From contig NZ_NUUX01000006.1 of assembly GCF_002564465.1 (NCBI RefSeq), positions 202,152 to 266,151 on the forward strand: 64,000 nt of DNA. Reading direction: 5' to 3'. The notes beneath the pieces are model-generated. The model did no database searches, was not told where the DNA came from, and saw only the letters and a list, made by a program, of their open reading frames with translations. This DNA comes from Bacillus sp. AFS088145. Lineage in GTDB: Bacteria > Bacillota > Bacilli > Bacillales > Bacillaceae_G. Each line of letters starts with the position of its first letter. Position 1 is the first letter of the stretch. A program made the position numbers and the translations under genes. Shown in pieces: positions 18,224-27,142 of the stretch.

Positions 18224-18721
18224 ATGATGCATAAACATAATGAAAAAGCGATTATTAACGCAGCGGTTTTAACAGTTAGTGATACTAGAACTGTTGAAAA
18301 TGACGAGAGCGGTATTCTAATTAAAGCTTTATTAGACGAGCAAAAACATATCGTCCATGATTATAAAATCACAAAAGATGAAATACCATTGATCGAAGCG
18401 ATTGTTAGAACATGGAGTGAAGCTGAGACGATTCAAGTTATGATCATAACAGGTGGCACTGGTTTTACGAAAAGAGATGTTACATATGAAGCAATTTCAA
18501 AAATACTCGATAAAGAAATGCAAGGATTTGGAGAATTGTTCCGTTCCTTAAGTTATACAGAAATCGGTCCAAAAGCTATGTTCAGTAGAGCAATCGCAGG
18601 TAGCTTTCATGATAAAGCGATCTACGTAATTCCAGGTTCAAAAAACGCAGTAAATCTAGCAATGACAAAACTAATTTTACCGACATGCCAACACTTTATG
18701 GAAGAATTAAACAGGCAATGA
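18224..18721 (+). CDS. moaB: Molybdopterin adenylyltransferase MoaB/MogA
   Basis: 165 residues from ATG at 18224 (AAGTAGG site); a TTG 15 bases earlier is possible. Motifs AAVLTVSDTR, MIITGGTGFTKRDVT and the VIPGSKNAV loop are those of the MoaB/MogA fold, which adenylylates molybdopterin before molybdenum insertion by MoeA. Its TGA overlaps the mobA ATG. Confidence 0.93.
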   Translation: MMHKHNEKAIINAAVLTVSDTRTVENDESGILIKALLDEQKHIVHDYKITKDEIPLIEAIVRTWSEAETIQVMIITGGTGFTKRDVTYEAISKILDKEMQGFGELFRSLSYTEIGPKAMFSRAIAGSFHDKAIYVIPGSKNAVNLAMTKLILPTCQHFMEELNRQ

Positions 18722-19287
18722 ATATAGCTGGCGTCGTTTTAGCAGGTGGAAGGTCATCCCGTTACGGTAAACCAAAAATGTTTGAAACTTATAAAGATAA
18801 ATTATTGTATGAATATAGTGTAGAAGCTTTAAAGGAAAATTCAATTTCTCCAATTATCATTTCAACGAACGAAAAACTAGTTCCGTATTTTAGTAAAAAT
18901 GATCTAGACTTTGTCATTGAAGGAGAAGCCAAAGAATACCAAGGACCTTTGTATGCGATGTATAATGCATTTTCAAACATACCAAACAAAGACTGGTATT
19001 TTGTCCTAGCTTGCGACACACCTTTTATTACAGCTGACTTTGTAAAAAACATGGTCGAAAGGGCAGCAAATACGAATGTTGATGCAATCGTTCCAATCCA
19101 GTCCGATAAACTTCAACCACTATTTGCGCTCTATCATCGAAATTGCATCAAAAAAATGAAAGAGATTTTAGATAAAAACAATCGAAAAGTTCAGTTATTA
19201 TTCACTGAAGTAAATGTAATGACTGTTCAATTTTCAAGTGACGAACTCATCTTTAAGAATATCAATAGTCCGAATGACTGGATTTAA
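18718..19287 (+). CDS. mobA: Molybdenum cofactor guanylyltransferase MobA
   Basis: 189 residues from ATG at 18718, which overlaps the moaB stop as ATGA. GTP-binding signature AGVVLAGGRSSRYGKPK at the N-terminus, LACDTPFI with the metal aspartate, and LQPLFALYH. It transfers GMP to Mo-molybdopterin, giving the bis-MGD form used by the formate dehydrogenase encoded upstream. Confidence 0.93.
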   Translation: MNIAGVVLAGGRSSRYGKPKMFETYKDKLLYEYSVEALKENSISPIIISTNEKLVPYFSKNDLDFVIEGEAKEYQGPLYAMYNAFSNIPNKDWYFVLACDTPFITADFVKNMVERAANTNVDAIVPIQSDKLQPLFALYHRNCIKKMKEILDKNNRKVQLLFTEVNVMTVQFSSDELIFKNINSPNDWI

Positions 19288-19321
19288 TTTTCAAATTTAA
19301 GACTTACCTGGAGGGACTCCC

Positions 19322-19804
19322 ATGAGTGAATTTTCACATTGGAATGAAGAAGGAAGACCGAAAATGGTCGATATATCAGACAAAGACATCACTACAAGAG
19401 TTGCAATTGCGCAAAGTACAATTGCAATCTCAACGGAATTATATGAAGCAATTCAAAATGGATTAATTAAAAAAGGTGATCCACTAAATGTTGCACAAAT
19501 TGCTGGAATTATGGGAGCTAAAAAAACTTCTGACATTATTCCAATGTGTCACCCAATCGCACTTTCAGGAACCGACTTTACATTCGAATACGTAGAGGCA
19601 TCTAATGGATATGATTTAATCATTCGTGCGACAGTGAAATGCAGTGGAAAAACTGGAGTTGAAATGGAGGCACTTACAGCTGTAAGTATAGCTGGCCTTA
19701 CATTTTACGATATGTGTAAAGCCGTTGATAAAAGTATGGTCATAAAAGAAACGTTTTTAGTTCAAAAAAAAGGTGGCAAAAGCGGCGACTTTTTCCATAA
19801 ATAA
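19322..19804 (+). CDS. moaC: Cyclic pyranopterin monophosphate synthase MoaC
   Basis: 160 residues. Conserved segments MVDISDKDIT, IMGAKKTSDIIPMCHPI, KCSGKTGVEMEALTAVS and the catalytic MCKAVDKSMVI near the C-terminus. It completes cPMP formation from the MoaA product. Good GGAGGGA site. Last plus-strand gene before the DUF2294 gene on the other strand. Confidence 0.95.
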   Translation: MSEFSHWNEEGRPKMVDISDKDITTRVAIAQSTIAISTELYEAIQNGLIKKGDPLNVAQIAGIMGAKKTSDIIPMCHPIALSGTDFTFEYVEASNGYDLIIRATVKCSGKTGVEMEALTAVSIAGLTFYDMCKAVDKSMVIKETFLVQKKGGKSGDFFHK

Positions 19805-19814
19805 GATTGGAACA

Positions 19815-19858
19815 AAAGCTTAATTGATTAGTAGCATGATCTAATCAATTAAGTTTTC
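19815..19858. terminator. Bidirectional terminator, moaC / DUF2294
   Basis: CTTAATTGATTAG and CTAATCAATTAAG are perfect complements around a 9-nt loop with A- and T-rich flanks. The DUF2294 stop codon lies inside it. Confidence 0.85.
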
Positions 19859-20197
19859 TAATTTTTTATCAAATAAAAAAACGGAAATTGCAATATCTTC
19901 TTCAACTTTCATATCCGAGAAAAGATTGATAAACTTTGCATCAACAATTTCTTCTAGCTTAACTGGATGATTTTTCGCATATACATCTTGAATCATCTTA
20001 GTTCTAGCATTATGTACGATATCACGGCCTTCAGAAGTTTGAGCGATAAATAGCTCAGTAGGTGTCAGATTTCCATACAAAGTTGAAACAGCCATATTTT
20101 CAACAAAAACAGTATGAATTCTTTCAGGGCCTTTTCCAAATAATTCTTTACGCAGTTTTCGTATATAGTCATTAAATTCATGGATGACTTTTGACAT
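19841..20197 (-). CDS. DUF2294-like protein
   Basis: 118 residues, cytoplasmic. It opens with a helical segment (KVIHEFNDYIRKLRKELFGKG) and continues GPERIHTVFVEN, LTPTELFIAQ, ARTKMIQDVY, which I recall as the DUF2294 pattern. Members are frequent next to formate dehydrogenase or Moco genes in Bacillaceae (recall, not checked), and here it interrupts the Moco cluster on the opposite strand. Function unknown. Confidence 0.7.
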   Translation of the reverse strand: MSKVIHEFNDYIRKLRKELFGKGPERIHTVFVENMAVSTLYGNLTPTELFIAQTSEGRDIVHNARTKMIQDVYAKNHPVKLEEIVDAKFINLFSDMKVEEDIAISVFLFDKKLENLID

Positions 20198-20308
20198 TAC
20201 ATATACCCCTTAAATTAATTTTCGTTTTTCTTATCATAAAACAATGATTAGAAAATTTAAAGGAAAAAACTTTTAGGGAACATCTTCTTAAAGGCTTTAC
20301 TAAACTGC

Positions 20309-20366
20309 TCCACCATCAATACAAGAATCGATTAAATTGATTTTTGTATTAATGGTGTTTTTTCAG
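20309..20366 (+). terminator. Orphan hairpin with T tract upstream of mobB
   Basis: CACCATCAATACAAGAATC pairs with GATTTTTGTATTAATGGTG (one mismatch and a wobble), followed by TTTTTT. It points toward mobB, yet no plus-strand gene ends upstream because the DUF2294 start is at 20197 on the minus strand. It could therefore be a leader attenuator. Confidence 0.6.
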
Positions 20367-20412
20367 TAGGCTCCTTATAATAAAATTATTTAATAAAAAG
20401 GAATTGAGAGCG

Positions 20413-20958
20413 ATGAAAAAGAACTATTCCATTTTGCAAATTGTAGGCTATCAAAATAGTGGGAAAACAACTCTTATTGAAAAACTCATTAAACAGGCCA
20501 ATCACCAAGGATTATCAGCTGCTACTATAAAACATCATGGTCATGGCGGTGCGCCTGATTTAGAAATAGAACGTAAAGATAGTAGTCGTCACTTGGATGC
20601 TGGAGCAATTGTTTCTAGTGTTGAAGGTGATGGAGTCTTGCAATTAAGAACAAATTTTATTAATTGGGATTTAAAGAAAACAATTGAATTATATCGCTTT
20701 TTTTCAACAGATATTATTTTTATTGAAGGTTATAAAAGGGAAAGTTATCCAAAAGTAGTATTAATAAGAAGTGAGGATGATCTAAATTTACTCGATTCAT
20801 TAACGAATATTATTTGTGTGATCAGCCATTTTGAGATTGAAGAGGATCGATTGAAAGATTATCAATATTTCCATCTTTATGATGAAGAACATTATTTAGA
20901 TTTCTTGATGAATGAAATGTCAAAAGGTAATTTCATAGAAAATCAAAAAAACAGATGA
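20413..20958 (+). CDS. mobB: MobB, molybdopterin-guanine dinucleotide adapter GTPase
   Basis: 181 residues from ATG at 20413 (GGAA nine bases upstream). Walker A is GYQNSGKTTLIEKL; ATIKHHGHGG and IIFIEGYKRESYPKV follow, as in the MobB family. It binds GTP and assists MobA or cofactor delivery to the apo-enzyme. It begins the mobB-modB pair, 33 bp before modB. Confidence 0.92.
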   Translation: MKKNYSILQIVGYQNSGKTTLIEKLIKQANHQGLSAATIKHHGHGGAPDLEIERKDSSRHLDAGAIVSSVEGDGVLQLRTNFINWDLKKTIELYRFFSTDIIFIEGYKRESYPKVVLIRSEDDLNLLDSLTNIICVISHFEIEEDRLKDYQYFHLYDEEHYLDFLMNEMSKGNFIENQKNR

Positions 20959-20991
20959 AAATATGGTTTATTTTGAAATGAGGAATTTTAA

Positions 20992-21648
20992 TTGTTTGAA
21001 GAGTTTTTAATTCCCCTTAAGATTTCCCTTAAGGTTACGATCGTGGCAGGTTTTATCGTTATTATTTTAGGGACTATAGCTGGAAGAATTCTCTCTATGA
21101 AATCCTTCAAAGGTAAGACACTTCTAGAAACAATTTTAATGTTACCTTTAGTTCTGCCTCCTACGGTTGTAGGGTTTTTACTATTAGTCATTTTCGGAAG
21201 ACAAAGCTTCGTTGGAAAAATGATCGAATGGTTATTTAATCAACCAATTGTTTTTACTTGGTGGGCCGCTGTAATTGCATCAATTATTGTAGCGTTTCCA
21301 CTTATGTATCAATCTGCAAAAACTGGATTTCAAAGTGTAGACAATGAGATTGAAGAGGCAGCAAGAGTTTGTGGAGCAAATGAATGGAATGTCTTTTTCT
21401 TGATTTCAATTCCACTTTCATTAAAAGCCATTATCTCAGGGAGTATATTAAGCGTTGCAAGAGTACTAGGGGAATTCGGTGCTACACTTATGTTTGCAGG
21501 AAATATTCCAGGAAAAACACAAACTGTCCCGACAGCAATTTATTTAGCAATTGATGCTGGAAATATGAAAATGGCTTGGTTATGGGTACTTTCAATGGTC
21601 TTAATTTCTTTTATTATGCTGTTAGTCGTACAATTGAAACAAAAATGA
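20992..21648 (+). CDS. modB: Molybdate ABC transporter permease ModB
   Basis: 218 residues with about five membrane helices. The ABC-contact EAA loop is EEAARVCGANEWNVFFLISIP; LPPTVVGFLLL and GEFGATLMFAGN are typical for ModB. TTG start after GAGGAATT. The usual partners ModA (binding protein) and ModC (ATPase) are not adjacent, so they must be encoded elsewhere or replaced. Confidence 0.92.
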   Translation: MFEEFLIPLKISLKVTIVAGFIVIILGTIAGRILSMKSFKGKTLLETILMLPLVLPPTVVGFLLLVIFGRQSFVGKMIEWLFNQPIVFTWWAAVIASIIVAFPLMYQSAKTGFQSVDNEIEEAARVCGANEWNVFFLISIPLSLKAIISGSILSVARVLGEFGATLMFAGNIPGKTQTVPTAIYLAIDAGNMKMAWLWVLSMVLISFIMLLVVQLKQK

Positions 21649-21787
21649 TTTTGCAGATTAGTATTGTCTCTAATTAGTATATAATGCTGTATATAGGATA
21701 TTTTTCCTTTTAATTCCAAAATTTTAGTTTACATAAAATAAAGCCCAGTTTTACAATTAGAAACTTAAAAATGAGAGGGTGGAAGGT

Positions 21788-22435
21788 ATGGCAAATAAAG
21801 TTGAGTTAATTAATCTTGCAGTAGGATTACCGAGTAAAATGGAATACGGCGAAAACAAAGAAATGATAACGGGGATTTGTAAAGAAGGAATAGAAGAAGT
21901 TTACTTATCAAAAGAAGGCTTTAAAGGTGATGGAGTAGCTGACTTAAAACATCACGGTGGGCCAGATCGAGCTGTATGTGTCTATCCATATGAACACTAC
22001 GAACTTTGGGAAAAAGAGTTTAATATAAATTTACCACTTTCGGCATTCGGAGAAAATATTACTGTCACAAATATGTTAGAAAAAGAAGTATGCATTGGCG
22101 ATGTCTACCAAATTGGCGATGCAATTATACAAATTACACAAAGCAGAATACCTTGTGACACAATTACAAGGAGAACGAATGTGGCACTTAAGAGAATCGT
22201 AGAAACTGGTTTTACAGGCTACTTATGCCGTGTATTAAAAGAGGGAACAATTAGAAAAGATTCGAAAATAGAATTAATCGAAACTCAAAAAAATAAAGTT
22301 TCGGTTCTTAATTGTAATGAGATTTATTTCCACGATCCAAAAAATATTGAAGGAATAAAAGCGATATTGGAAGTTCCTGAGTTAGCCGAGGATTGGAGAA
22401 TTCGGTTAAATAAGCGTTTGGAGAGTTTAGTTTAA
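21788..22435 (+). CDS. MOSC-domain protein (YiiM/YflK type)
   Basis: 215 residues from ATG at 21788 with GAGAGGG nine bases upstream. MOSC features: GFKGDGVADLKHHGGPDRAVC, YPYEHYELWEKEF, AFGENIT, and the conserved cysteine in SRIPCDTITRR; a C-terminal helical 3-alpha-type segment follows. MOSC proteins bind the sulfurated Mo cofactor and reduce N-hydroxylated compounds or deliver sulfur. A degenerate copy of its last codons and terminator lies at 23231. Confidence 0.9.
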   Translation: MANKVELINLAVGLPSKMEYGENKEMITGICKEGIEEVYLSKEGFKGDGVADLKHHGGPDRAVCVYPYEHYELWEKEFNINLPLSAFGENITVTNMLEKEVCIGDVYQIGDAIIQITQSRIPCDTITRRTNVALKRIVETGFTGYLCRVLKEGTIRKDSKIELIETQKNKVSVLNCNEIYFHDPKNIEGIKAILEVPELAEDWRIRLNKRLESLV

Positions 22436-22449
22436 ATAGTATTATAATA

Positions 22450-22485
22450 GGAAGTCGCTTGAGTTATAGCGGCTTCTTTTTTTAT
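22450..22485 (+). terminator. Intrinsic terminator after MOSC gene
   Basis: GAAGTCGCT and AGCGGCTTC pair (one wobble), followed by seven T. Confidence 0.8.
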
Positions 22486-22523
22486 GAAAAAAGAATGCCT
22501 AATTGGACATTCGTAGGGGACCC

Positions 22524-22632
22524 TTAATTTGATAAATTTAAATACGTAACAGCACCAAAGATAAATACAATTACTATAACAGCTAAAACCGATATCCCCA
22601 ATTAGAAATAACACTGGTAGTATAGCAAGCAC
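22524..22632 (-). pseudogene. Frameshifted small membrane protein (about 35 residues)
   Basis: On the minus strand AAGGAGGA precedes a GTG start and the frame MLAILPVLFLIG; removing one base from the GGGG run (plus 22596-22599) continues as ISVLAVIVIVFIFGAVTY and ends at a stop. The joined product would be a single-pass membrane peptide like small sporulation proteins. As written, the frame runs on into unrelated sequence. Either a recent frameshift or a sequencing error. Confidence 0.4.
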
Positions 22633-22872
22633 TAAACTCCTCCTTGAAATAACTTCTAATACAATCTCATTTTCTATTATATGGGAAATTGTCATAATTC
22701 TATTTTTGCGAGAATTAATCAATTCAATTTTTCATTTTTTAAATGCAAAAGAACATCTATCCAATTAAAAGCAGGGACAGATGTTCTCGTAAAAGAATCT
22801 AAGAATATACTAAAATTTAATCAATTCATAGTATAGTAAAAAATCGTATTTCCTTTTTTCTGTTTTTTGAAC

Positions 22873-23112
22873 TTAAAAGTTCCACCATCTGTCACTACGA
22901 CGACCGGAATTATCTCGTCTTTCATCGTCACAACGATCTACTGCACGACAGAAGTCTTCTTGATCAACTGTGATTCTCGCATTAAACGTAACCTCGTTAT
23001 TTCTTCTATTATTTCTATTATTATTTCTATCATTAAATCTTTCGTTATTTCTATCACTAAATCTTTCGTTATTTCTCTCATTATTTCTTCCATTGTTACA
23101 GTTGCAACCCAT
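22873..23112 (-). CDS. Asn/Arg-rich low-complexity protein
   Basis: 79 residues. It starts MGCNCNNG, continues with about seven imperfect NNERFSDR-type repeats (residues 9-40), then a short non-repetitive segment VTFNARITVDQEDFCRAVDRCDDE and a WWNF end. Such basic, asparagine-rich tracts occur in spore coat and exosporium proteins, but that is only analogy. Site AAAGGTAG is weak. Isolated between two terminator copies. Confidence 0.5.
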   Translation of the reverse strand: MGCNCNNGRNNERNNERFSDRNNERFNDRNNNRNNRRNNEVTFNARITVDQEDFCRAVDRCDDERRDNSGRRSDRWWNF

Positions 23113-23230
23113 TATAACACTACCTTTTCCTTTAATTTCATCTCGATATCTTATGATTGGACAAGCAAAATGATATGGACAAGTGTTTGATTTTAATAAA
23201 TATGATATGCAATTCCATGTATTTATTTAG

Positions 23231-23326
23231 CTTAGGATTGGGCAAATCGGTTAATTAGGCGTTTGGAGTTTAGTTTTAAATTTACTAAAAAGGAAGTCGC
23301 TCGAGGGAGAGGGGCTTCTTTTTTTG
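23231..23326 (+). repeat. Degenerate duplicate of MOSC gene 3' end and terminator
   Basis: Aligns by eye to 22387-22486: both contain AGGATTGG, CGGTTAA, GCGTTTGGAG, TTTAGTTT, then GGAAGTCGCT and GGCTTCTTTTTTT. The copy has no open frame. It marks a duplication and deletion event that brackets the 22.5-23.2 kb segment. Confidence 0.7.
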
Positions 23327-23528
23327 AAGATGAAAAGAGTCTTATTTTTATATAACTTTCATAAGTATATATGGATTAAAAAATATATTTTGTCCAATAA
23401 ATCATATGAAATTAATTGCATTATTTTCTTTGAAAATGTTTCTATATACAAAAAAAGTAAGGCGAGCTTCTAACTACTTTAAATAATGTAAGGTTTAATT
23501 AGTTTATTTTAATTGGAGGTAATGGCAA

Positions 23529-24401
23529 ATGTTAGGTGCAATCGAAGCAGGTGGAACAAAGTTTGTATGTGCTATCGGAGATGAAAATGGCAATTTAATT
23601 AGGCGTATTCAATTCCCGACAACTGTGCCAGATGAAACGATTTCACAAGTAATTGAATTTTTTAAGAACTATCCCATAAAAGCAATTGGTATTGGATCAT
23701 TTGGTCCGATTGATGTTAACGAGACGAACCCTACTTATGGATCGATTACATCAACCCCTAAAATGGCTTGGCAAGGCTTTCCTTTCGTACAAGCAATAAG
23801 TCAGCATTTTTCTGTTCCAATTGGTTTTAATACGGATGTGAATGCAGCGGCACTAGGTGAAGCTACTTTAGGTGCAGCAAAAGGGTTAGATAGCTGTTTA
23901 TATCTAACAATTGGTACGGGTATAGGGGCTGGAGCTGTCGTAAATAGCAATTTACTTCAAGGAATCACACACCCTGAAATGGGACATATATTAGTGAGAC
24001 GTCATCCGAATGATGAGTTTGTAGGGAACTGTCCATACCATCGTGATTGCTTAGAAGGCTTAGCCTCTGGTCCTGCAATAGAAGCACGATGGGGGAAAAT
24101 AGGTTCAAATCTGATCAATCGAAAAGAGGTTTGGGATTTAGAAGGATATTATATTGCCCAAGCACTTATGCAATACATATTAATTCTTTCGCCTAAGAAA
24201 ATCATTCTTGGTGGGGGCGTAATGAATCAAAAGCAAGTTTTTGAAAGTGTTTACAAATATTTGAATGAGCTAGTTTGCGATTATGTTAGTTTACCAGAAT
24301 TGAATGAGTATATAGTACCACCTGGTTTAGGTAATAACGCTGGAATTACTGGAGCTCTTTTGCTTGCACATAATGCTTTAACTAAAAATGCACTAGTATA
24401 A
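23529..24401 (+). CDS. gmuE: ROK-family fructokinase
   Basis: 290 residues. N-terminal ATP/phosphate loop IEAGGTKFVCAIGDENG, the ROK sugar-binding DVNAAALGEATLGAAKG, GTGIGAGAVV, and the zinc-site region HPEMGHILVRRHPNDEF with cysteines in NCPYHRDCLEGLASGPA. It phosphorylates fructose to fructose-6-phosphate (GmuE/YdhR type). Eighteen bases before manA, together linking fructose and mannose phosphates. GGAGG site. Confidence 0.88.
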   Translation: MLGAIEAGGTKFVCAIGDENGNLIRRIQFPTTVPDETISQVIEFFKNYPIKAIGIGSFGPIDVNETNPTYGSITSTPKMAWQGFPFVQAISQHFSVPIGFNTDVNAAALGEATLGAAKGLDSCLYLTIGTGIGAGAVVNSNLLQGITHPEMGHILVRRHPNDEFVGNCPYHRDCLEGLASGPAIEARWGKIGSNLINRKEVWDLEGYYIAQALMQYILILSPKKIILGGGVMNQKQVFESVYKYLNELVCDYVSLPELNEYIVPPGLGNNAGITGALLLAHNALTKNALV

Positions 24402-24424
24402 ATAGCCTATAGGAGGAAATGAGC

Positions 24425-25369
24425 ATGCAACCATTATTTTTAAAACCAGTATTTAAAGAACGAATTTGGGGTGGAACAGCTTTAAAATCAGATTTTAACT
24501 ATAATATACCAAATGAAAATACAGGTGAATGCTGGGCAATTTCAGCTCATCCTAATGGTGCATCTATTATTGAAAATGGCCCATTTGCAGGTATAGCATT
24601 AAATGAATTATGGAAAAAGCAACCCGAATTATTTGGTCACCCAAAGGAAAAAGTTTTTCCGCTTTTAACGAAAATATTAGACGCAAACATGGATTTATCT
24701 GTTCAAGTACATCCTGAAGATTCTTATGCAAAAGTTAATGAAAATGGTGATCTCGGTAAAACAGAATGCTGGTATATTCTTGACTGTAAAGAAGATGCAC
24801 ATATGATTTTTGGCCATAATGCCAAAACAAAAGAAGATCTAATTAGCCAAATTAAAGAAGGCGAATGGTCAGATTTACTTCGCCGAGTAAAAATTAAGCC
24901 AGGTGATTTTTTCTATGTCCCAAGTGGAACCATTCATGCATTATGTGAAGGAACTCTTGTTTTAGAAACACAACAAAGCTCTGATACAACTTATCGGGTA
25001 TACGATTATGATCGAAAAGATCATGAAGGAAATTTAAGAGAGCTTCATTTAAATAAAGCAATCGATGTAACAACAGTTCCCCATCAAGAAACAGAGGTGG
25101 AATTCAAGACGGAAGAAAAAGAAAATATAAAGATTAATACATTTGTAGATTCGGATTTTTTTACCGTATATAAATGGGATATTACTGGAAAAGCTTATTT
25201 AACCTATAATGATCAATATCTACTTTTAACTGTAATAAACGGTAATGGAAAACTGATCCATAGCGGAGAAGAATATATTTTATCAAAAGGCTCGAACTTC
25301 ATCATTCCTGTTGGATTTGGAGAATTTGTTTTAGATGGAGATTGTGAAATAATTGTTTCGCATACTTAA
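24425..25369 (+). CDS. manA: Mannose-6-phosphate isomerase, class I
   Basis: 314 residues from the second ATG, which is properly spaced from AGGAGGAA; the first ATG abuts that site. Zinc and active-site motifs: QVHPEDSYA, GKTECWYIL, PSGTIHALCEG and QQSSDTTYRVYDYDR. It interconverts mannose-6-P and fructose-6-P. Operon with the fructokinase. Confidence 0.93.
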   Translation: MQPLFLKPVFKERIWGGTALKSDFNYNIPNENTGECWAISAHPNGASIIENGPFAGIALNELWKKQPELFGHPKEKVFPLLTKILDANMDLSVQVHPEDSYAKVNENGDLGKTECWYILDCKEDAHMIFGHNAKTKEDLISQIKEGEWSDLLRRVKIKPGDFFYVPSGTIHALCEGTLVLETQQSSDTTYRVYDYDRKDHEGNLRELHLNKAIDVTTVPHQETEVEFKTEEKENIKINTFVDSDFFTVYKWDITGKAYLTYNDQYLLLTVINGNGKLIHSGEEYILSKGSNFIIPVGFGEFVLDGDCEIIVSHT

Positions 25370-25511
25370 GAATTAAGGGAAAACAAGGCATCCCTTCAGA
25401 AGATTTCTAGACTGAATGCAAGTGCTTGCCTTTTGATGGGTGAATTTACCTAAGACGTAAATGAGTACCAGATAGGCGAAGCAAAGAAGAAAGAGAGCGT
25501 AAGTTAACAAA

Positions 25512-25545
25512 AGCCAGGCAGCTTATTAGCTGCTTGGCTATTAAA
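25512..25545. terminator. Hairpin between manA and isochorismatase genes
   Basis: AGCCAGGCAGCT and AGCTGCTTGGCT pair around TATT. The adjoining interval 25370-25511 is non-coding. Confidence 0.65.
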
Positions 25546-26059
25546 ATTCAACTTCACTAGTAGTTTTAGGCTCAGCTAACCAGCGCAGTGTCTGATTATG
25601 GTGATTAATAATTTGCTCAGCCGTCAGCTCATCTGAATTCCATGTACTATGTGCGTCCGTAACAAGTGTAACTTCATAGCCATTTCCAAAGGCGTTTCTA
25701 GTCGTTGTATCAACACAGATTTCCGTTTGAATTCCCGCCATGACTAAATGATTAATTTCCTGTTTTGCCAGCTCTTCTTTTAAATTCGTCTTAAAAAATG
25801 AGTCTGGTGTTGTTTTATGTATAATGATATCACCATCAATTGGAGCAATATCTGACTGAATTTCCCAACCAGGTGTACCATATTCAAGTGGAGAACCTTC
25901 TTCAGAATGCTGTATATAAAAGATTGGAGTATTCGTAGCTCTTGCTTGATCGATCAATTTGTTTAGATTATTTAATAATGTTTCACCTTTATAAACCGGA
26001 TTAGATTCGGAGAACATAAAAGCCTGTACATCAATTACTAATAGAGCTGTTTTTTTCAT
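25541..26059 (-). CDS. Isochorismatase-family cysteine hydrolase
   Basis: 172 residues. Catalytic triad visible as D in LLVIDVQAFMF, K in IIHKTTPDSFF and C in MAGIQTEICVDTTTR. The family includes nicotinamidases, N-carbamoylsarcosine amidases and isochorismatases; substrate is not evident. Monocistronic, minus strand, with GGGGAGA site. Confidence 0.88.
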   Translation of the reverse strand: MKKTALLVIDVQAFMFSESNPVYKGETLLNNLNKLIDQARATNTPIFYIQHSEEGSPLEYGTPGWEIQSDIAPIDGDIIIHKTTPDSFFKTNLKEELAKQEINHLVMAGIQTEICVDTTTRNAFGNGYEVTLVTDAHSTWNSDELTAEQIINHHNQTLRWLAEPKTTSEVEF

Positions 26060-26179
26060 TTATAAATCTCCCCTTAGATAATTGGATATTTTTTACACCT
26101 TATAGAAGAAAATATATCATTATTGACAGTAGAGTAGAAGGGGTATTTTCAGCAAATTTTTGCCTGTTGTAATTTAAAT

Positions 26180-27064
26180 CTATTTTGCATTTGGTTGGAT
26201 ACCGTGCCAGTTGCTTACATCACATTGGCCAAATTCATTACTACCTACAGCTACAACTGTGCCATCTGCTTTAAGTCCGATAGTATGTGTGCAACCCGCC
26301 GAAATCGCTACAATATCGCACCAGTCACTTACATTACATTCGCCATGTCTCTTCAACCCGGTAGCTATAACTGAGCCGTCCGATTTAAGTCCAATTGTAT
26401 GATTACTACCAGCCGAAATCGCTACAATGTCGTGCCATTCGCTTACATCGCATTGACCATCCTTATTCAATCCTACAGCGACAACCGTGCCGTTCGATTT
26501 TAGCCCGACGGTATGAAGATAACCCGCCGATACCGCAACAATATCATGCCATCCACTCACTTTACATTGGCCATACCGATTATTACCTACAGTTGTAACT
26601 GTGCCATCCGATTTAAGTCCGACTGTATGCCAGTCACCTGCCGCAATCCCCACAATGTTGTGCCAATCACTTACATTGCACTGACCATCGTTGTTTCGAC
26701 CTACAGCTACAACCGTACCATCTGATTTAAGTCCGACAGAACGACGCCAACCAGCCGTAATCGCCACAATATCAAACCATCCATTTACATTGCATTGTTC
26801 ATGCTTATTCCATCCCACAGCAACAACAGTACCGTCTGATTTAAGTCCAACTGTATGAGAATTTCCCGTGTGAGCGTTCCCCGCAGCAACCGCCACAATA
26901 TCGCACCAATCGTTTACTTCTAGTTTGCCATATTTATGATCACCAACAGCTGTCACAGTACCATCCGATATAAGCCCGACGGAATGACGATAACCTGCTG
27001 CTATAGCATCTTTAGTCCACTTTTTCACTTTTAACTCCGTTTTGTTCGGTGAAGGATAATTCAT
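26180..27064 (-). CDS. RCC1-like seven-bladed beta-propeller protein
   Basis: 294 residues made of seven repeats of about 38 residues, each like WHDIVAVSAG-HTVGLKSDGTVVAVG-N-GQC-VS. One repeat has a four-residue insertion. The W-DIVAIxAG-HTxGLKxDGTV pattern is that of regulator-of-chromosome-condensation-type propellers. No signal peptide. Bacterial members are scattered and their ligands mostly unknown. It is 78 bp downstream of the pentapeptide-repeat gene on the same strand, with its own GGAGG site. Confidence 0.85.
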   Translation of the reverse strand: MNYPSPNKTELKVKKWTKDAIAAGYRHSVGLISDGTVTAVGDHKYGKLEVNDWCDIVAVAAGNAHTGNSHTVGLKSDGTVVAVGWNKHEQCNVNGWFDIVAITAGWRRSVGLKSDGTVVAVGRNNDGQCNVSDWHNIVGIAAGDWHTVGLKSDGTVTTVGNNRYGQCKVSGWHDIVAVSAGYLHTVGLKSNGTVVAVGLNKDGQCDVSEWHDIVAISAGSNHTIGLKSDGSVIATGLKRHGECNVSDWCDIVAISAGCTHTIGLKADGTVVAVGSNEFGQCDVSNWHGIQPNAK

Positions 27065-27142
27065 GTTTTTACCTCCAATTACTAACAGGATTTAAATCGT
27101 ACTTCTAATTAAAATCTTAAGATTTAATCAAATACTCTACTT

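Noticed and set aside
22867..23190. Long plus-strand frames opposite the Asn/Arg-rich gene
   Set aside because: They arise from translating the complement of the AAY/CGN repeats (Ile/Ser/Leu tracts); no start signal.
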